DNA from: Hydractinia symbiolongicarpus
Taxonomy: Eukaryota; Cnidaria; Hydrozoa; Anthoathecata; Hydractiniidae
Reading direction: 5' to 3'
Assembly: GCF_029227915.1 (NCBI RefSeq)
Contig: NC_079885.1
Location: 5,704,001 to 5,768,000, forward strand
Length of the DNA stretch: 64,000 nucleotides
Below the pieces are notes generated by a model, which had not been told where the DNA came from, searched no databases, and saw only the letters and a program-made list of their open reading frames with translations. The position numbers were made by a program, and so were the translations under genes. This document shows positions 36,601 through 46,201 of this stretch, piece after piece; position 1 is the stretch's first letter, and each line of letters begins with the position of its first letter.

Positions 36601-39600
36601 TTCATAAAAAAGCTTAATTAAATAAAAGTACAATAAACATGAAAATACAACCTAACTCTTAGTAAACCAACAAGTATGTATCAGATGATAATATAAATCA
36701 GTACCCTCTGATTTGCTGCAATGCAGTCCTGAAAGAGATGTTTTTCCCTCTGATCAGAGCTGGCTGGAATGAAAATAAAATTATTTTTGGCATATGGTGG
36801 TTAAGCATAATGTTAACATGTTTAATTCATCGACTGTCTTGTAATAGTGTATGTAACAAAGTTGCTCACAATGATAATGATCATGTGAACAACAAGCCAA
36901 CATCATAATAAATGTCGGTACAAACGGTACTCTCAAAACAAGAAGCAACTAAAATAACACGAAAAAAACAACACAAAGCTTGATATCAAAAGAAAAGATA
37001 TCTTTTAATTTGTTTTCCTTTAAAAAAGGAAACCTGTTTCAAACTTAGCAACTCACCTGGCGTGAATTTTACTCATTGTTATAAATTAAGAAATGTTAAC
37101 AATACCTGCAAAGCGGCACATTGTACCTAAATTTCTTTTACCAAAAGGTCCCAAAGAGGAAGATATTTTACCAAAATCGTCATGGAAACCTCCCCCTGCC
37201 ATACCAAAAGAAGATCATCACACTGGCGCCAACAAAAAAGTGTACTTTGTGTGTGGGGAACGTAAGTTTTTATTAATGTACTAACTATTGATGTTAATAA
37301 TTAGTGAAGAGCGAAGCGTATGTTTGTGTGGAAAGCGTATGTTTGTATGGACAGCGTATGCCTGCATAAAGAGCGTAGTCTGTGTGGAGAGCATATGTCT
37401 GTGTGGAAAGCGTATGTCTGTGTGGAGAGCATATTATTTATTGATGTATTAACGACTGGTGTTAAAAGTAAGTTACTTCGTGTGTGGTGTTGTAAATTGC
37501 TGTAAATGTGGTAATCACTTGTGTGCGTCGCAACATCTTTTGCAATGTAGAAAATAGAATATTTTGATTGTATCTATGATCACTTTTGTGTCTTATTACT
37601 CTTGGTTAATGTCGTACTTTGTTCCTATTAGCTGGGGAAGCGTGGATAAAATTGCCACATGTTACACCTGAAGAAATAACGGCAGCCCGTCAAATTACAA
37701 AACTGTTGACAGGAAAATTAGATGCAGAGGTATGTAGGCTTCTAACCCGGTTTTATTAGATCAGGGGTAGGGGGAATATCTATATCCTGAATCAATCAAT
37801 CCTTAAACTGTAGGGGAAAATAAGTTACATATATCATAGAGATATATACCAAAAAAAAATCTTAGTACAGAAAGTTTTATTCATGTATAATAAAAAATTT
37901 ATAGTATTAAAAGTTTAATTTTGTTTCTTAAAAAGCCATTTCAAACATTGCGCACGAGCACACGAAACACTGTAGCTCTGTTGTCTTCAGTAGCAGTTGT
38001 GGTGCGTTTAAACACTGTAATCTGTGTAGATTAATATAATATTCTTTCCGCAGAACACACTGAACAACTGATCACTGAATATGAATGTAAGATTTCTTTT
38101 TTAGATCACTTCTTATCCACCTTTTCCTGGAAAAGAAATTAATTATCTACGCGCACAAATCGCTCGCATCTCATCATCAACGCAGATTAGTCCGATGGGG
38201 TTTTTTATGTTTGATGATGAAGAGGAGGAAGAGGAGGAAGAGGAAGGTAAGACAAACCAACGCTTGTGTTTATATACATCTTATTAAATAATTAAAATTG
38301 GAGAACCCCTTTTCTGGTGCCATTGATATATCATCACCTAAGTGTTCGTACCTGATCAATGATGTAGATGGTGTAGTGATTAAGCATTCGACTTGTAATA
38401 ACAGGTTTAAGTCCCCGCTCCACCACACTTTATATGTTCCTGTATGTATAGATTTGGAGCCATCTGATGACCTGTGAATGGCTTTTGCAGTAGAAAAACA
38501 AGTGATATGCGTAACGCTAGGGAAATTTAATGGTTACTGTCAAAGGAAAAAAGAATGGAATTCCCAGGGAATTTAAATTTTTCTTTACTCAGTTACTGTT
38601 TGCCATCTTTTAGCTTACATGGAAAATTACATGGAAAATCTGGATTTCGAGGGTTTATCACTTCGTGAATTGACAGACCCCTCTATGTCTGGTTGGGTTC
38701 ATCACACGCAACACATCCTCTCACAAGGACGTTGTTCCTGGTTGAATCCATTTGAAAAACCTGAAGATGACTTCGAAGAAGAAGAGTTTGACGAAGAAGA
38801 AGAAGAAAATGATGACAATATTAAGCCTGAAACAGGACCTCGTCTCTTGTCGTCTGTTGCTGACGAAACAAGTAATATATAAACTTTGTTATTTTACGCA
38901 TACGTTATTCTACTCTTCATACAAATAAAAAATTGGAAAATCCCCCTTTCCTCTCTCACCTGCAAAACAATGTAGTTAAGCATCATCCCTGTGTAAAAAC
39001 TATTAATTTGGTCCATTTGTATAGTAACACAATATGAATAGCAACATTGATTTAAAGTGCTTCAAATGTTATCTAAGTATTAGGAATAAATATTTTAAAT
39101 GTTTGAAATTGGTTTGAATTTTTTTTGAAAATATTAATAAAATTTTGCTATCCTGCACAATTTTGTTTTAAATTACAACTAAAGTGTGCTTCTTTTAAAT
39201 GCTTCGTAGTTTCTAAATGCAATACATTATTACGATGTGAAGATATTTTATTTCAGCGATCAAGACAATCCCACCATGGACAACTTACGTGTCATCTAGG
39301 GTACTACCAGAATATGCTGTAGCAGTTGCTAGATCCAATCGTTGGCCTGGAGCTTATGCGTTTGCACGTGGAAAGTATGTATTTTACAATGCTTCAATGT
39401 AGGAAAGCTTAAATTAAAAGTTGAATAAGTATTTTAATAATGTTATGCCACTTTGATCGTGCAAGAGAATCATGATATAACCATTAAGTTTCTCTAAAGT
39501 AAAAATCAGGTATTAAGCAAGTTGGAGACATCCTTAAGCGAGGCTTAATAAGAGAGACTTGATTAAGAGAGTCTTAATTAGTTTTGCCAAGTCGTAGGCA

Positions 39601-40203
39601 AGCGTCGTTTTTCTCTGCCAACTTGAAATTGTCATGTAGAATAGAACTACCAATAAAATCTACATTTAATATCTATTTTATAGATTATTTTATAACAATT
39701 TACCCCTAACTGGCTTTAGTAGGCTAAACAGATTCATCCATTTCGTAACAACAGAAAAGCTTCTTCATAGTTTTGACAACCCATAGCTGCACTTTTATGC
39801 TCTGAAGCAAGCCTTGTTCGCAGTACACGAAAATGTAGACTAGAATAGAAGTTGAGCGTTGAAGCTTATTTAATTTGCGCGCACATAAGCGTCATAAGCG
39901 TGTAATTCAAGCGTACTTATAAAAATTAGCTATCAAATATATCTTTTAATTTAGAAATCTAATTTTTTTTTCAGAATATACGAGAACCTTTACATCGGAT
40001 GGGGTCAAAAATATACAGGACAAAGTTACGCTCCCCCGTCTCCACCGCCTGCTTTAGAGGAGTACCCTGATGGTCCGGAGATAACGGAAATGGACGACCC
40101 AACAGTGGAGGAAGAAAAAGCATTGAAGGAGAGAGAGGAAGAAGCATTGAAAGAAGAGGAAGATTTAGAAAATTTCGATGATGAGGACGATGATGATGAT
40201 TAA
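24638..40203 (+). CDS. RSPH4A: Radial spoke head protein RSPH4A/RSPH6A
   Basis: Structural protein of the radial spoke head in motile cilia and flagella. Exons: 24638-24714, 29995-30056, 31295-31341, 31919-31981, 32643-32838, 34865-34950, 35050-35115, 35635-35694, 36505-36559, 37148-37261, 37632-37729, 38105-38246, 38614-38871, 39257-39374, 39975-40203. All joins keep frame and give 556 residues. Hallmark stretches: [13 protein letters not shown] near the N-terminus; [130 protein letters not shown]. Glu-rich linkers separate blocks and the tail is acidic. Vertebrate RSPH4A is about 716 residues, the difference being a disordered N-terminal extension absent here. The start at 24638 gives [17 protein letters not shown], aligning with the family's first helix. 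It could equally be ancestral to both RSPH4A and RSPH6A. Confidence 0.93.
24836..25186 (+). mobile_element. tRNA-derived SINE with (ATCT)n tail
   Basis: It has an A-box-like TAGATTAGTGG near 24845 and a B-box GGTTCGGCTCC at about 24889, spaced as in a Pol III type 2 promoter. About 260 bases of unique body follow, ending in ATCTATCTATCTATC. It lies in RSPH4A intron 1, sense orientation. Confidence 0.8.
25205..25334. repeat. Degenerate TTCGTxGTGTGG minisatellite, left part
   Basis: Short imperfect units such as TTTCGTTGTGTGG and TTCGTGGCGTGG. The array resumes at 27552-27645 after the inserted element, and an inverted relative lies at 29165-29430. Confidence 0.55.
25335..27551. mobile_element. 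DNA transposon-like element X1 with CAGGCCTTGCC TIRs, invaded by copy B
   Basis: The left end CAGGCCTTGCCTTGAG and right end CTCATGGCAAGGCCTG are imperfect inverted repeats. Subterminal palindromes built on CGAGCAATTAATTGCTCG occur at both ends. The interior (about 25463-26139 plus 27057-27090) is a diverged copy of the element at 33055-33851. It carries an antisense open frame at 25620-25859 with [20 protein letters not shown] that is also recognisable, broken, in the second copy. No transposase was recognised. Confidence 0.6.
26140..27056 (-). mobile_element. Interspersed repeat copy B (inverted relative to copy A), nested insertion
   Basis: Reverse-strand copy of the element at 11826-13139: begins CCGCGCCCGAAGGCG, ends GGGCTTCTTG. 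It has four internal units of about 130 bp around CCAAAATTGGTTCAAAAAT and GATGGTGACATCAAAA. Flanks show TTTTAAATTT on the left and TTTTAATTT on the right. The uninterrupted TTTTTAATTTGAAAAC is seen in the paralogous repeat near 33751, which marks the insertion point. Confidence 0.8.
27552..27645. repeat. Degenerate TTCGTCGTGTCG minisatellite, right part
   Basis: Continuation of the array at 25205-25334, including TTTCGTCGTGTCGTATG and TTCGTGGGGTATTTCAC. It appears to have been split by element X1. Confidence 0.5.
27835..28912. mobile_element. 1.08-kb nonautonomous Tc1/mariner-like element with TA duplication
   Basis: The left TIR CAGTACAGACCAGATGTAAG matches the right TIR (reverse strand CAGTACAGTCCAGATGTAAG) with one difference and extends a few bases further. 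TA flanks both ends (27833-27834 and 28913-28914). The interior is AT-rich with repeated AATAATTGCTT and CTATCGCCG(T/C)TCTTCGTT motifs and no transposase. Located in RSPH4A intron 1. Confidence 0.85.
29165..29430. repeat. Degenerate GAAGTGAAATACGCC minisatellite
   Basis: About a dozen units of 15-18 bases (for example ACGAAGTGAAATACGCC) grading into CAAAGAAAGATACGACAC. Its reverse complement matches the arrays at 25205-25334 and 27552-27645, so the two may be inverted ends of one larger mobile structure. Antisense ORFs across it are repeat artefacts. Confidence 0.75.
30318..31165 (-). mobile_element. 5'-truncated CR1/L2-type LINE fragment
   Basis: Antisense to RSPH4A in intron 2. Translation from about 31165 down to 30350 gives a Cys/His cluster ([13 protein letters not shown], then FVCKRCKGE) followed by the C-terminal part of a reverse transcriptase [47 protein letters not shown] and [13 protein letters not shown]. 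The polymerase core is missing. The 3' end has a GAT microsatellite tail (30318-30343) instead of poly(A), as in CR1/L2-type elements. No internal stop was seen in the retained frame, suggesting a fairly young insertion. Confidence 0.85.
33055..33851. mobile_element. 797-bp MITE-like element X2 with perfect 15-bp TIRs
   Basis: It starts CAGTCTTTTTCAGGA and ends TCCTGAAAAAGACTG. Flanks TTACTT (33049-33054) and TTACTT (33852-33857) form a possible 6-bp target duplication. The interior is a direct, diverged repeat of 25463-26139 plus 27057-27090 and lacks the nested copy B, so it shows the empty site. Located in RSPH4A intron 5. Confidence 0.85.
34150..34325. repeat. About 60-bp tandem repeat (TTTAAGAACGAAAA unit)
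   Basis: Three imperfect units combining AGATTG(T/C)(A/G)TTTTAAAA, TTTAAGAAC(G/A)AA and CGGCGATA.AAATG. The same unit recurs at 46975-47085 and, inverted, inside the element at 27835-28912 near 28600-28670. It is probably a mobile-element relic. Confidence 0.6.
35257..35490. repeat. 36-bp minisatellite in RSPH4A intron 7
   Basis: Six full units (35257-35472) plus a partial one. The unit AACGACATCACAACTAATTT plus CAGTGGCTTTGACAAG is a multiple of three, so both strands stay open across it (sense reads [12 protein letters not shown]). A sense stop precedes the array and its phase does not fit the neighbouring exons, so it is treated as non-coding. Confidence 0.85.
37312..37440. repeat. About 20-bp minisatellite in RSPH4A intron 10
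   Basis: Six to seven units of GAAAGCGTATGTTTGTGTG with changes (AGAGCATATGTCTGTGTGG and similar). No coding phase fits the flanking exons. Confidence 0.8.
38364..38500 (+). mobile_element. Second tRNA-derived SINE-like sequence
   Basis: It has an A-box-like TGGTGTAGTGATTAAGC and a B-box-like GGTTTAAGTCCC about 30 bases later, ending CTCCACCAC, which resembles a tRNA 3' half. Some 70 bases of body follow. It differs from the SINE at 24836. It lies in RSPH4A intron 12; the right end is uncertain. Confidence 0.55.
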
Positions 40204-40317
40204 AGAGGAGGATTATTTTAGAATGAATGAGTTGTGTACAGTTTTAACTTAATTGATTGTATATTTCTTAAAATTAATATATTAATGACAAATAATCACT
40301 ACTGTTTGTTTGTTCCA

Positions 40318-40446
40318 TTTAAATTTCACCAACGAGCAACCTTGTTCTGTTGTCTCTTCTATGACCGAGACGGCAAGGTATCGCCGTCCGATGTCAAAAA
40401 GATACAATATGCCCTGGGGATGAGGTTAAACAACGAGCAATTGTGA
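40318..40446 (+). pseudogene. EF-hand fragment downstream of RSPH4A
   Basis: Reads RATLFCCLFYDRDGKVSPSD then VKKIQYALGMRLNNEQL and stop: one EF-hand-like helix-loop-helix typical of calmodulin, centrin or EFCAB proteins. The loop has Asp at positions 3 and 5, Gly at 6 and Asp at 12, but Phe at 1, so calcium binding is doubtful. No further EF-hands or clear splice partners were seen nearby. It may be a relic or an isolated exon of an unrecognised gene. Confidence 0.4.
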
Positions 40447-41026
40447 ACATGCGTATTTCAAACATGCTGCATCATTGCTGTTTCGTTGAGGAATTGAAGA
40501 TTTTTCAGCCTTTCCAGCGAAACCTGAAATTTCTACATTGATAAGAAAACAATATAATCCAAAATGGCAGGTTATTAAGGTGGTAAATATTATTTTTGTT
40601 GCGTAACGAAAACTCATTCTCCGTGTCGTGGGTAAAAAGTCGCTGACGAACTTTCACAGTGTCGCAGTTATATTTCCTAACGCTTTTAAAAGTATGAGAA
40701 TCTCAGAAGTTATCTGGTAAATACTCTCCTTCGTGGGTGTGAAGAAATGCATCGTTGCATGGTTAGTCATTGCGATAATTTGCCGATTAAATTTAATACT
40801 AAAAGCTATTGCTTAAAACCTTAAATTTGCATGATGATTATTTTTAATTAACATAATTGATGTTGTTGCTAGGCAACTATAGAAATACCGTGCAATTTTG
40901 TTGTTAATATTTCTATCGAGATTTAATCCGAACAATGAGTATAATAGTATAAAAAAATAGTTGAAAGTCAGATAGCGTTGAGTCATTTCAATTACTTACA
41001 GTGTTGTGGAAAAAAGATTGTCAAAA

Positions 41027-44000
41027 ATGGGTAAAAAACGAGATTTTGTGAGTTTTATTTGTGTATTTTGTTTATTTGTCCAATTTGTTGTTGTTTACAT
41101 TGCGTGACTGTCAGGTACATAAACAACAGCAACATGTCACCACACGCACAAAGCCAAACCGATGACTTTAATAAAATGGGTAAAAAAAATGTTCAGACAA
41201 AATTTGCATAGAGTTGCTAAATAAAAGAAATACTCTTTCAATCCAATTTCCAGGACTTTTTTTTCGCTTCCGCGAAAAAAGTAAACAACGAAAGTGAAGC
41301 CCTGGTTACGAGATTGCAGGTTCTATTTCTTTTAAGTAAAAAATTGGTAGCAACAAGATTTACACTGCATTGATTAGTTTTAACGATATGTTGTGTGGTT
41401 TGGACTCCGCGTTTTAGCTTCTCAAACTTCCGATTTAACATAGTCGAATCTAGTATTTTCCATATATCACACAATAGAAAGCAAAAAAAGCATTGAGAAT
41501 TTTGAAAATAGTGAGAAAACAAAATCAATCATAGTGCTTTGAAGGTGCGCATTTGATACTTTCATCTAAAGGTGCGATTTTCCACGAATGCGCTTACAAG
41601 ACGTGGAAAAAACAGCGAAAAACGGAGGACAAGCTTTTGTGTTACCTGTCCTGAATGCGTACCGATAACATAAATTCTAGTATTATCGATTTTGTGTGTG
41701 TGCGTATTTCGATTTTATGGATGAAGCAGATACGTTTAAATTGAAATATCTAATTAAACCATTTGTCTTTTGTTTCTGTAATGTTTTCCCGCACGTCCGC
41801 AGAAAACGAAACCTCGCCACTAAAAAGAGATAAAAAAAATTCTTATAAAAAATACGTCACCAAATTCATCAATTATTATATTTGACGACATTTTGACCAG
41901 ATTTTTGGCAATTACTATTTTGCACATCTAACTTTAAAACAGCTAAAATTGAAGCTGTCTGTCTTTGTGATTTTGTTGTCTGTAATTGTTAGGAAACATT
42001 AACTCGATTATTAATTTAGCTAATATTGAAACATTTAGGGGGAGTACAATCCGAGCCCAAAGAATCGAGTAGCATCAGTCTACCTCCCTTGGTTGGCTGG
42101 TGTTTCTTTTGTTATGTTTGTTGTTGGTATCGTGATATGCGTATGTGCAGGTTTGATGAGAGTCTACAACGATGATTTAAATGATCTGCTTTTTCAAGTT
42201 TGGGTTGGAATTCCGGTACGTAAATTATCTATTTCGAGGTTTCTTTCCTGGATTGAGTTTTTCAAGACAAGAAGAAACCGTCCTGGAAATTTTTTTTTTA
42301 TAATTGTTTATATATATATATCGGTAAGCAAACTTGTCACCAGACCTTGTAAGGTTTTTCGTATGGAGACTATCCTAATACAAGAACCTACGAACCTTGG
42401 GCAAACTAACTTTAATTTAAATTTTATCAAAACATTTTTTGTTCGCTTTTTTATTTAGCTTGTCGTTGTGAGTGTGTTGGGATTCACCAGTGTCATCACA
42501 AGAGCAAAAGAAGTGGTATGCTTTATTTGTATTGGTCTCCACATTCCTTTTCGATGATTATGCTAGGAAAACTTTTTAAGTTTAGCAATTATATGAGCAA
42601 GATTATTTTCTACAAGGAATCTGTAACGTTGAACACTTTGAGAAGACAACAGCTTGCCTTTCCATAACACAGATTTCTCCGTGTCTCCTCAATTCAGATC
42701 AATATTTTCTCAATTCAGATCGATGCTTTGTCAATTTAGGTTAATGTTTTGGCACTGCTGTCTCTGCTAACTATGGCTGTGTGCGGATTTGGAGCTGTTA
42801 CAGGTGGTCTCACATACTGGGAAGATCAATGGCAACTAGTGAAAGAGTTACTTAATGATAATAAATGCTCGGTTCAAGCAAGTGCTTGCCAATGCAATGT
42901 TGATAATGATGTGTTACCTATGCCAATGAGAGGTCCGTGTTTTAATCTGCTGTTAATCTTTCCTTATCGTCTAACCTTACTTTTCAAAAAGGACACACTT
43001 AGTGTTAAATTTAGCATTTAGGTGTTCTCTGAATTTCTGCCACAACATTATTCCTAACCAAATAATTTCTAAAATGGTAACAGGGGGGAACAATGATGTT
43101 GAAATATGTACGACCGGAGAATTCTCATGGTTTTTTTTTGACGGGCTTAAACAAATAGTCGGTAAAGAAATGCACTACATCGTTTTATTTGTAAAATCAT
43201 GACTATAGGTTCATCTGTCACCTGACACTAACCATCCTTTTATTTACAATTATTGCTTGTGTTAAGTCAAATACATTTTTAAACCTAACTTTTCGCGCGT
43301 GAGTCGATAAGGTGAAATTTGCTATTTTTAATACGTTTTACTCTATTTTCATAACATAACTTTTAACTCTTTTTGGCTTTTAGTTTGTAACACACATTTT
43401 TTTCAGTGCTCTGTTTTTAATCACAAAAAAATTCAGTGTCGAATAGATTACTGTCATTTTACACTTTCTGTTTCAGTGGATAGTTGTACAAATTTGGAAA
43501 GGGTTGTATTTTTGTATATCACGATGTTTTCACTGGATGCGTTTGGTGTGATTCTATCCTTCCTAACACTTCTTATGTCCATGATGGTCAACTGTTGCGG
43601 AGCCTGGACGGTAATTTGGTACCACTTTCACATAATTGTTTTTGCGAAATATCCACGCCTGCAGACTTACCTAGAAACTCTTTTAAATCTAAAACCAAAA
43701 ACATTAATTTTATGTTATACAGTCTTTAATTTTTATGTTTAAGTCTAATTTTGAGCCTGTCGTACCAAATTTTGCCAAGGACAATGAAGTGGAAATCATA
43801 TAAGGTGTGCTTTGTGAAGTATTTAGCACAACCCCCTCAAAATTGACGATGTGTGTGCAGATTATGAACACAAATATAAAGTAAAGGAATTTGGATGCCG
43901 GTTCAGTTCTTTATTACACATTTGTTAATTCAAACGTTTGTTCTTTCTTTAGTATTTACCGTGGTACGATCGCAGAATTGATCCAGATAATGGCGTCAAC

Positions 44001-44054
44001 GAAAAGTATGTCCAAAGAGAGGCTGGATTTGTGAATGGAGGATATAAGCACTAA
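41027..44054 (+). CDS. Four-transmembrane CD20-like membrane protein
   Basis: Exons 41027-41047, 42039-42215, 42459-42515, 42740-42932, 43477-43610, 43953-44054 join in frame to 227 residues. A short cytoplasmic N-terminus (MGKKRDFGEYNPSPKNR) precedes TM1 (WLAGVSFVMFVVGIVICV, about 25-45), TM2 (VGIPLVVVSVLGFTSVI, about 63-79) and TM3 (LALLSLLTMAVCGFGAV, about 89-105). A loop of about 50 residues follows with Cys near 128, 135, 137 and 153, then TM4 (about 158-185). The tail ends REAGFVNGGYKH. Topology with the larger loop between TM3 and TM4 fits the MS4A/CD20, TMEM176, FAM189 and sarcospan group. It is not a tetraspanin, since no CCG motif is seen in that loop. The exact family is unresolved. 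Confidence 0.7.
42690..42739 (+). repeat. 21-bp triplication of the exon 4 splice acceptor
   Basis: CAATTCAG, CAATTCAG and CAATTTAG occur at exact 21-base spacing (AG at 42696, 42717 and 42738). The third is the functional acceptor. Either upstream one would keep phase but read the third TAG as a stop. Confidence 0.8.
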
Positions 44055-46201
44055 TAACGTAAAATTTTGAAACACAGGCACTTCTTTGCAAAAAACTTTA
44101 TAAATGTAATTCTTCTATTTCTTTTTTACTCTTTGACTTTTGGTGTATTTAAGACTACTCGAGGTTCTAAAAATACAATTCGTCTTGTTCCTGTGAAGCA
44201 AGGTGATCTTTTTTCTTAACTAAAATACAAAAACATTTTAAGTGCTTCCTTTAAACCTTCTTAAATGTAATAAATACTTCAAATATATCGAACACTCAGG
44301 TCAAGCTTTTATTTCCCTCATTCTTAAGATCTGTCAGCAGTGGTACAAATTTTTTGAGCAACGTGCTCACTATTTATTTTTGTTCAATAAAACATTGAAA
44401 TCATTGTTCAGATGAGTTGTGTATTTTATTCACTTCTGTAGATGGAACGGAAATGTGTATTGGCCAGAAGTTACATCATTCACGTTGACGAAACGCAAGG
44501 ACTTCTCTAACTCTAGATTTGTTTTTCTAACTAAAAAATATTTCTCTAAATGCTTTCTTTGCTGGGCATTTCAAAACAGCTCCTGTTTATGAGCACACAA
44601 AATCCAAAAATTCTCTCGCAGTAATTATTCAAATTTTACTTACTCGACGTACGAAAATACTCAACATTGAACACTGGTCAAGAGGACGACTTTTTTTTTA
44701 AGCCAATTTACTCGTCAGTCAACGTAAATGGTGTTTGTATAGGTATTTTGCAATTTCGAAATAACCATGCCTCTGCTCCATGCTCCGAGAAATTTACTCT
44801 GTTGTTTAAAACAACAAAATTGCCGTCACAAAGCCGCAAGAAGCTTTCGACGCGCACACGCGTGGCGAAATGCACAAATCTAAATATACTTTAAGATCTA
44901 GGGAAAGAAAAACTACGTTTAGACAATGTCTTTAGGGAGTAGGTGCTACCAGCGTTTTGCGTGTCCAAAAGAATGCAAACTTTGGCTACCATTTTTATCT
45001 GACAATGCATTCGCACAAAGGCCATAAATCTGCACTTGTTTTTCATCATTAAATGTGATAGTGATACAAAGTTCCAACCTTTTTTCGATATAGCTTATCA
45101 AAAAGTTCGGAATAAGCGCAATCCAATTTTAAAGAAGCTAATATTAAGAATACACATCTAAAGAACAAATTTTTAGGTGCTTTTGGTGCATTCGGCTTTT
45201 TTTGAAGTTACGTCCAAATCTATAAGAAAAATTAAAATGATAGAGTTCTGAACAACGAGCATGGCTTATTGACTCCACTTGTATACGTTTAACGGGGCAA
45301 CAGGCTAAGAAAATTTAATATACTACAAATATATCTCAGGGTGTGTTTTACTGTCAAATTCTATAACACGGCGAGGTAAAACGCAAATTACTATCTTCTG
45401 TGTTAGTCGTTCAGTACAGGCTAATTGTTAATATATTAAAACAACTCCACTCTTGCATGTGAAGATGCTATAATATACTGTATCATTTAAGATATTTGGA
45501 TCAGTTTTTTTTTTGATAATGGAGTTCTTTTGACGTTTCCATTTTGTGAGCGACAGCATTTTCTGCATCTATTTGGTTTTCTCTTTTAATGTACACGTTG
45601 AAGTCCCGGATTTTTTGCTGATTAGCCAGCAAAATTATAAGAAAATTAGAAGAAAATATATTGTTCCTTTGAAACCCGTATGTGCGTGAGTTATATCGCG
45701 CGCTTTTGTTCGCCCCCCGTCGCCGAGGAGGAAACGGACAGAGAGGGATTCTTTTATATCTGCGTAATTGTTCGGTAAAATATCACATTTTAAAGGAAGG
45801 TTGCCGTATAAAAAAATGGCTGCCAGACAAAAATAAAGAGATCAAGTGAGCAAATCAAAGTCAAAGTTAAAATTGGTGATGGTTAACTAGTAGATTTCCT
45901 TATGTACAGTATTTTTAATGACAAAATTAAGGTTTCTACATGGTTATTAAATATAAAAAATAATCTCAACCCAAATGTGAGAATGAAATGCATTTAGCTA
46001 GATATACAAGTACCACTATTAAAATCTTAAAATTTAATGTACTGGATGGTAATTAAAAGCTGTTGTTACGTTAACTACATCCATTAATAGAAAGTAAAAA
46101 TATCAGGCTATAAGTTTTACTTAAAGTCAACCAATACCTAGCTAGCTACCTAGATTCGCAAGTTTAGTGCATGCTAATATACATTTCACAAAATTTAAAC
46201 A
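44055..46201. other. Intergenic region between the CD20-like gene and PPP1R16
   Basis: An AATAAA at 44396-44401 may end the upstream transcript. A 75-codon frame at 44667-44894 has no recognisable features. A GC-richer patch near 45690-45740 (CGCCCCCCGTCGCCGAGG) could be near the PPP1R16 promoter, but nothing firmer can be said. Confidence 0.4.
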
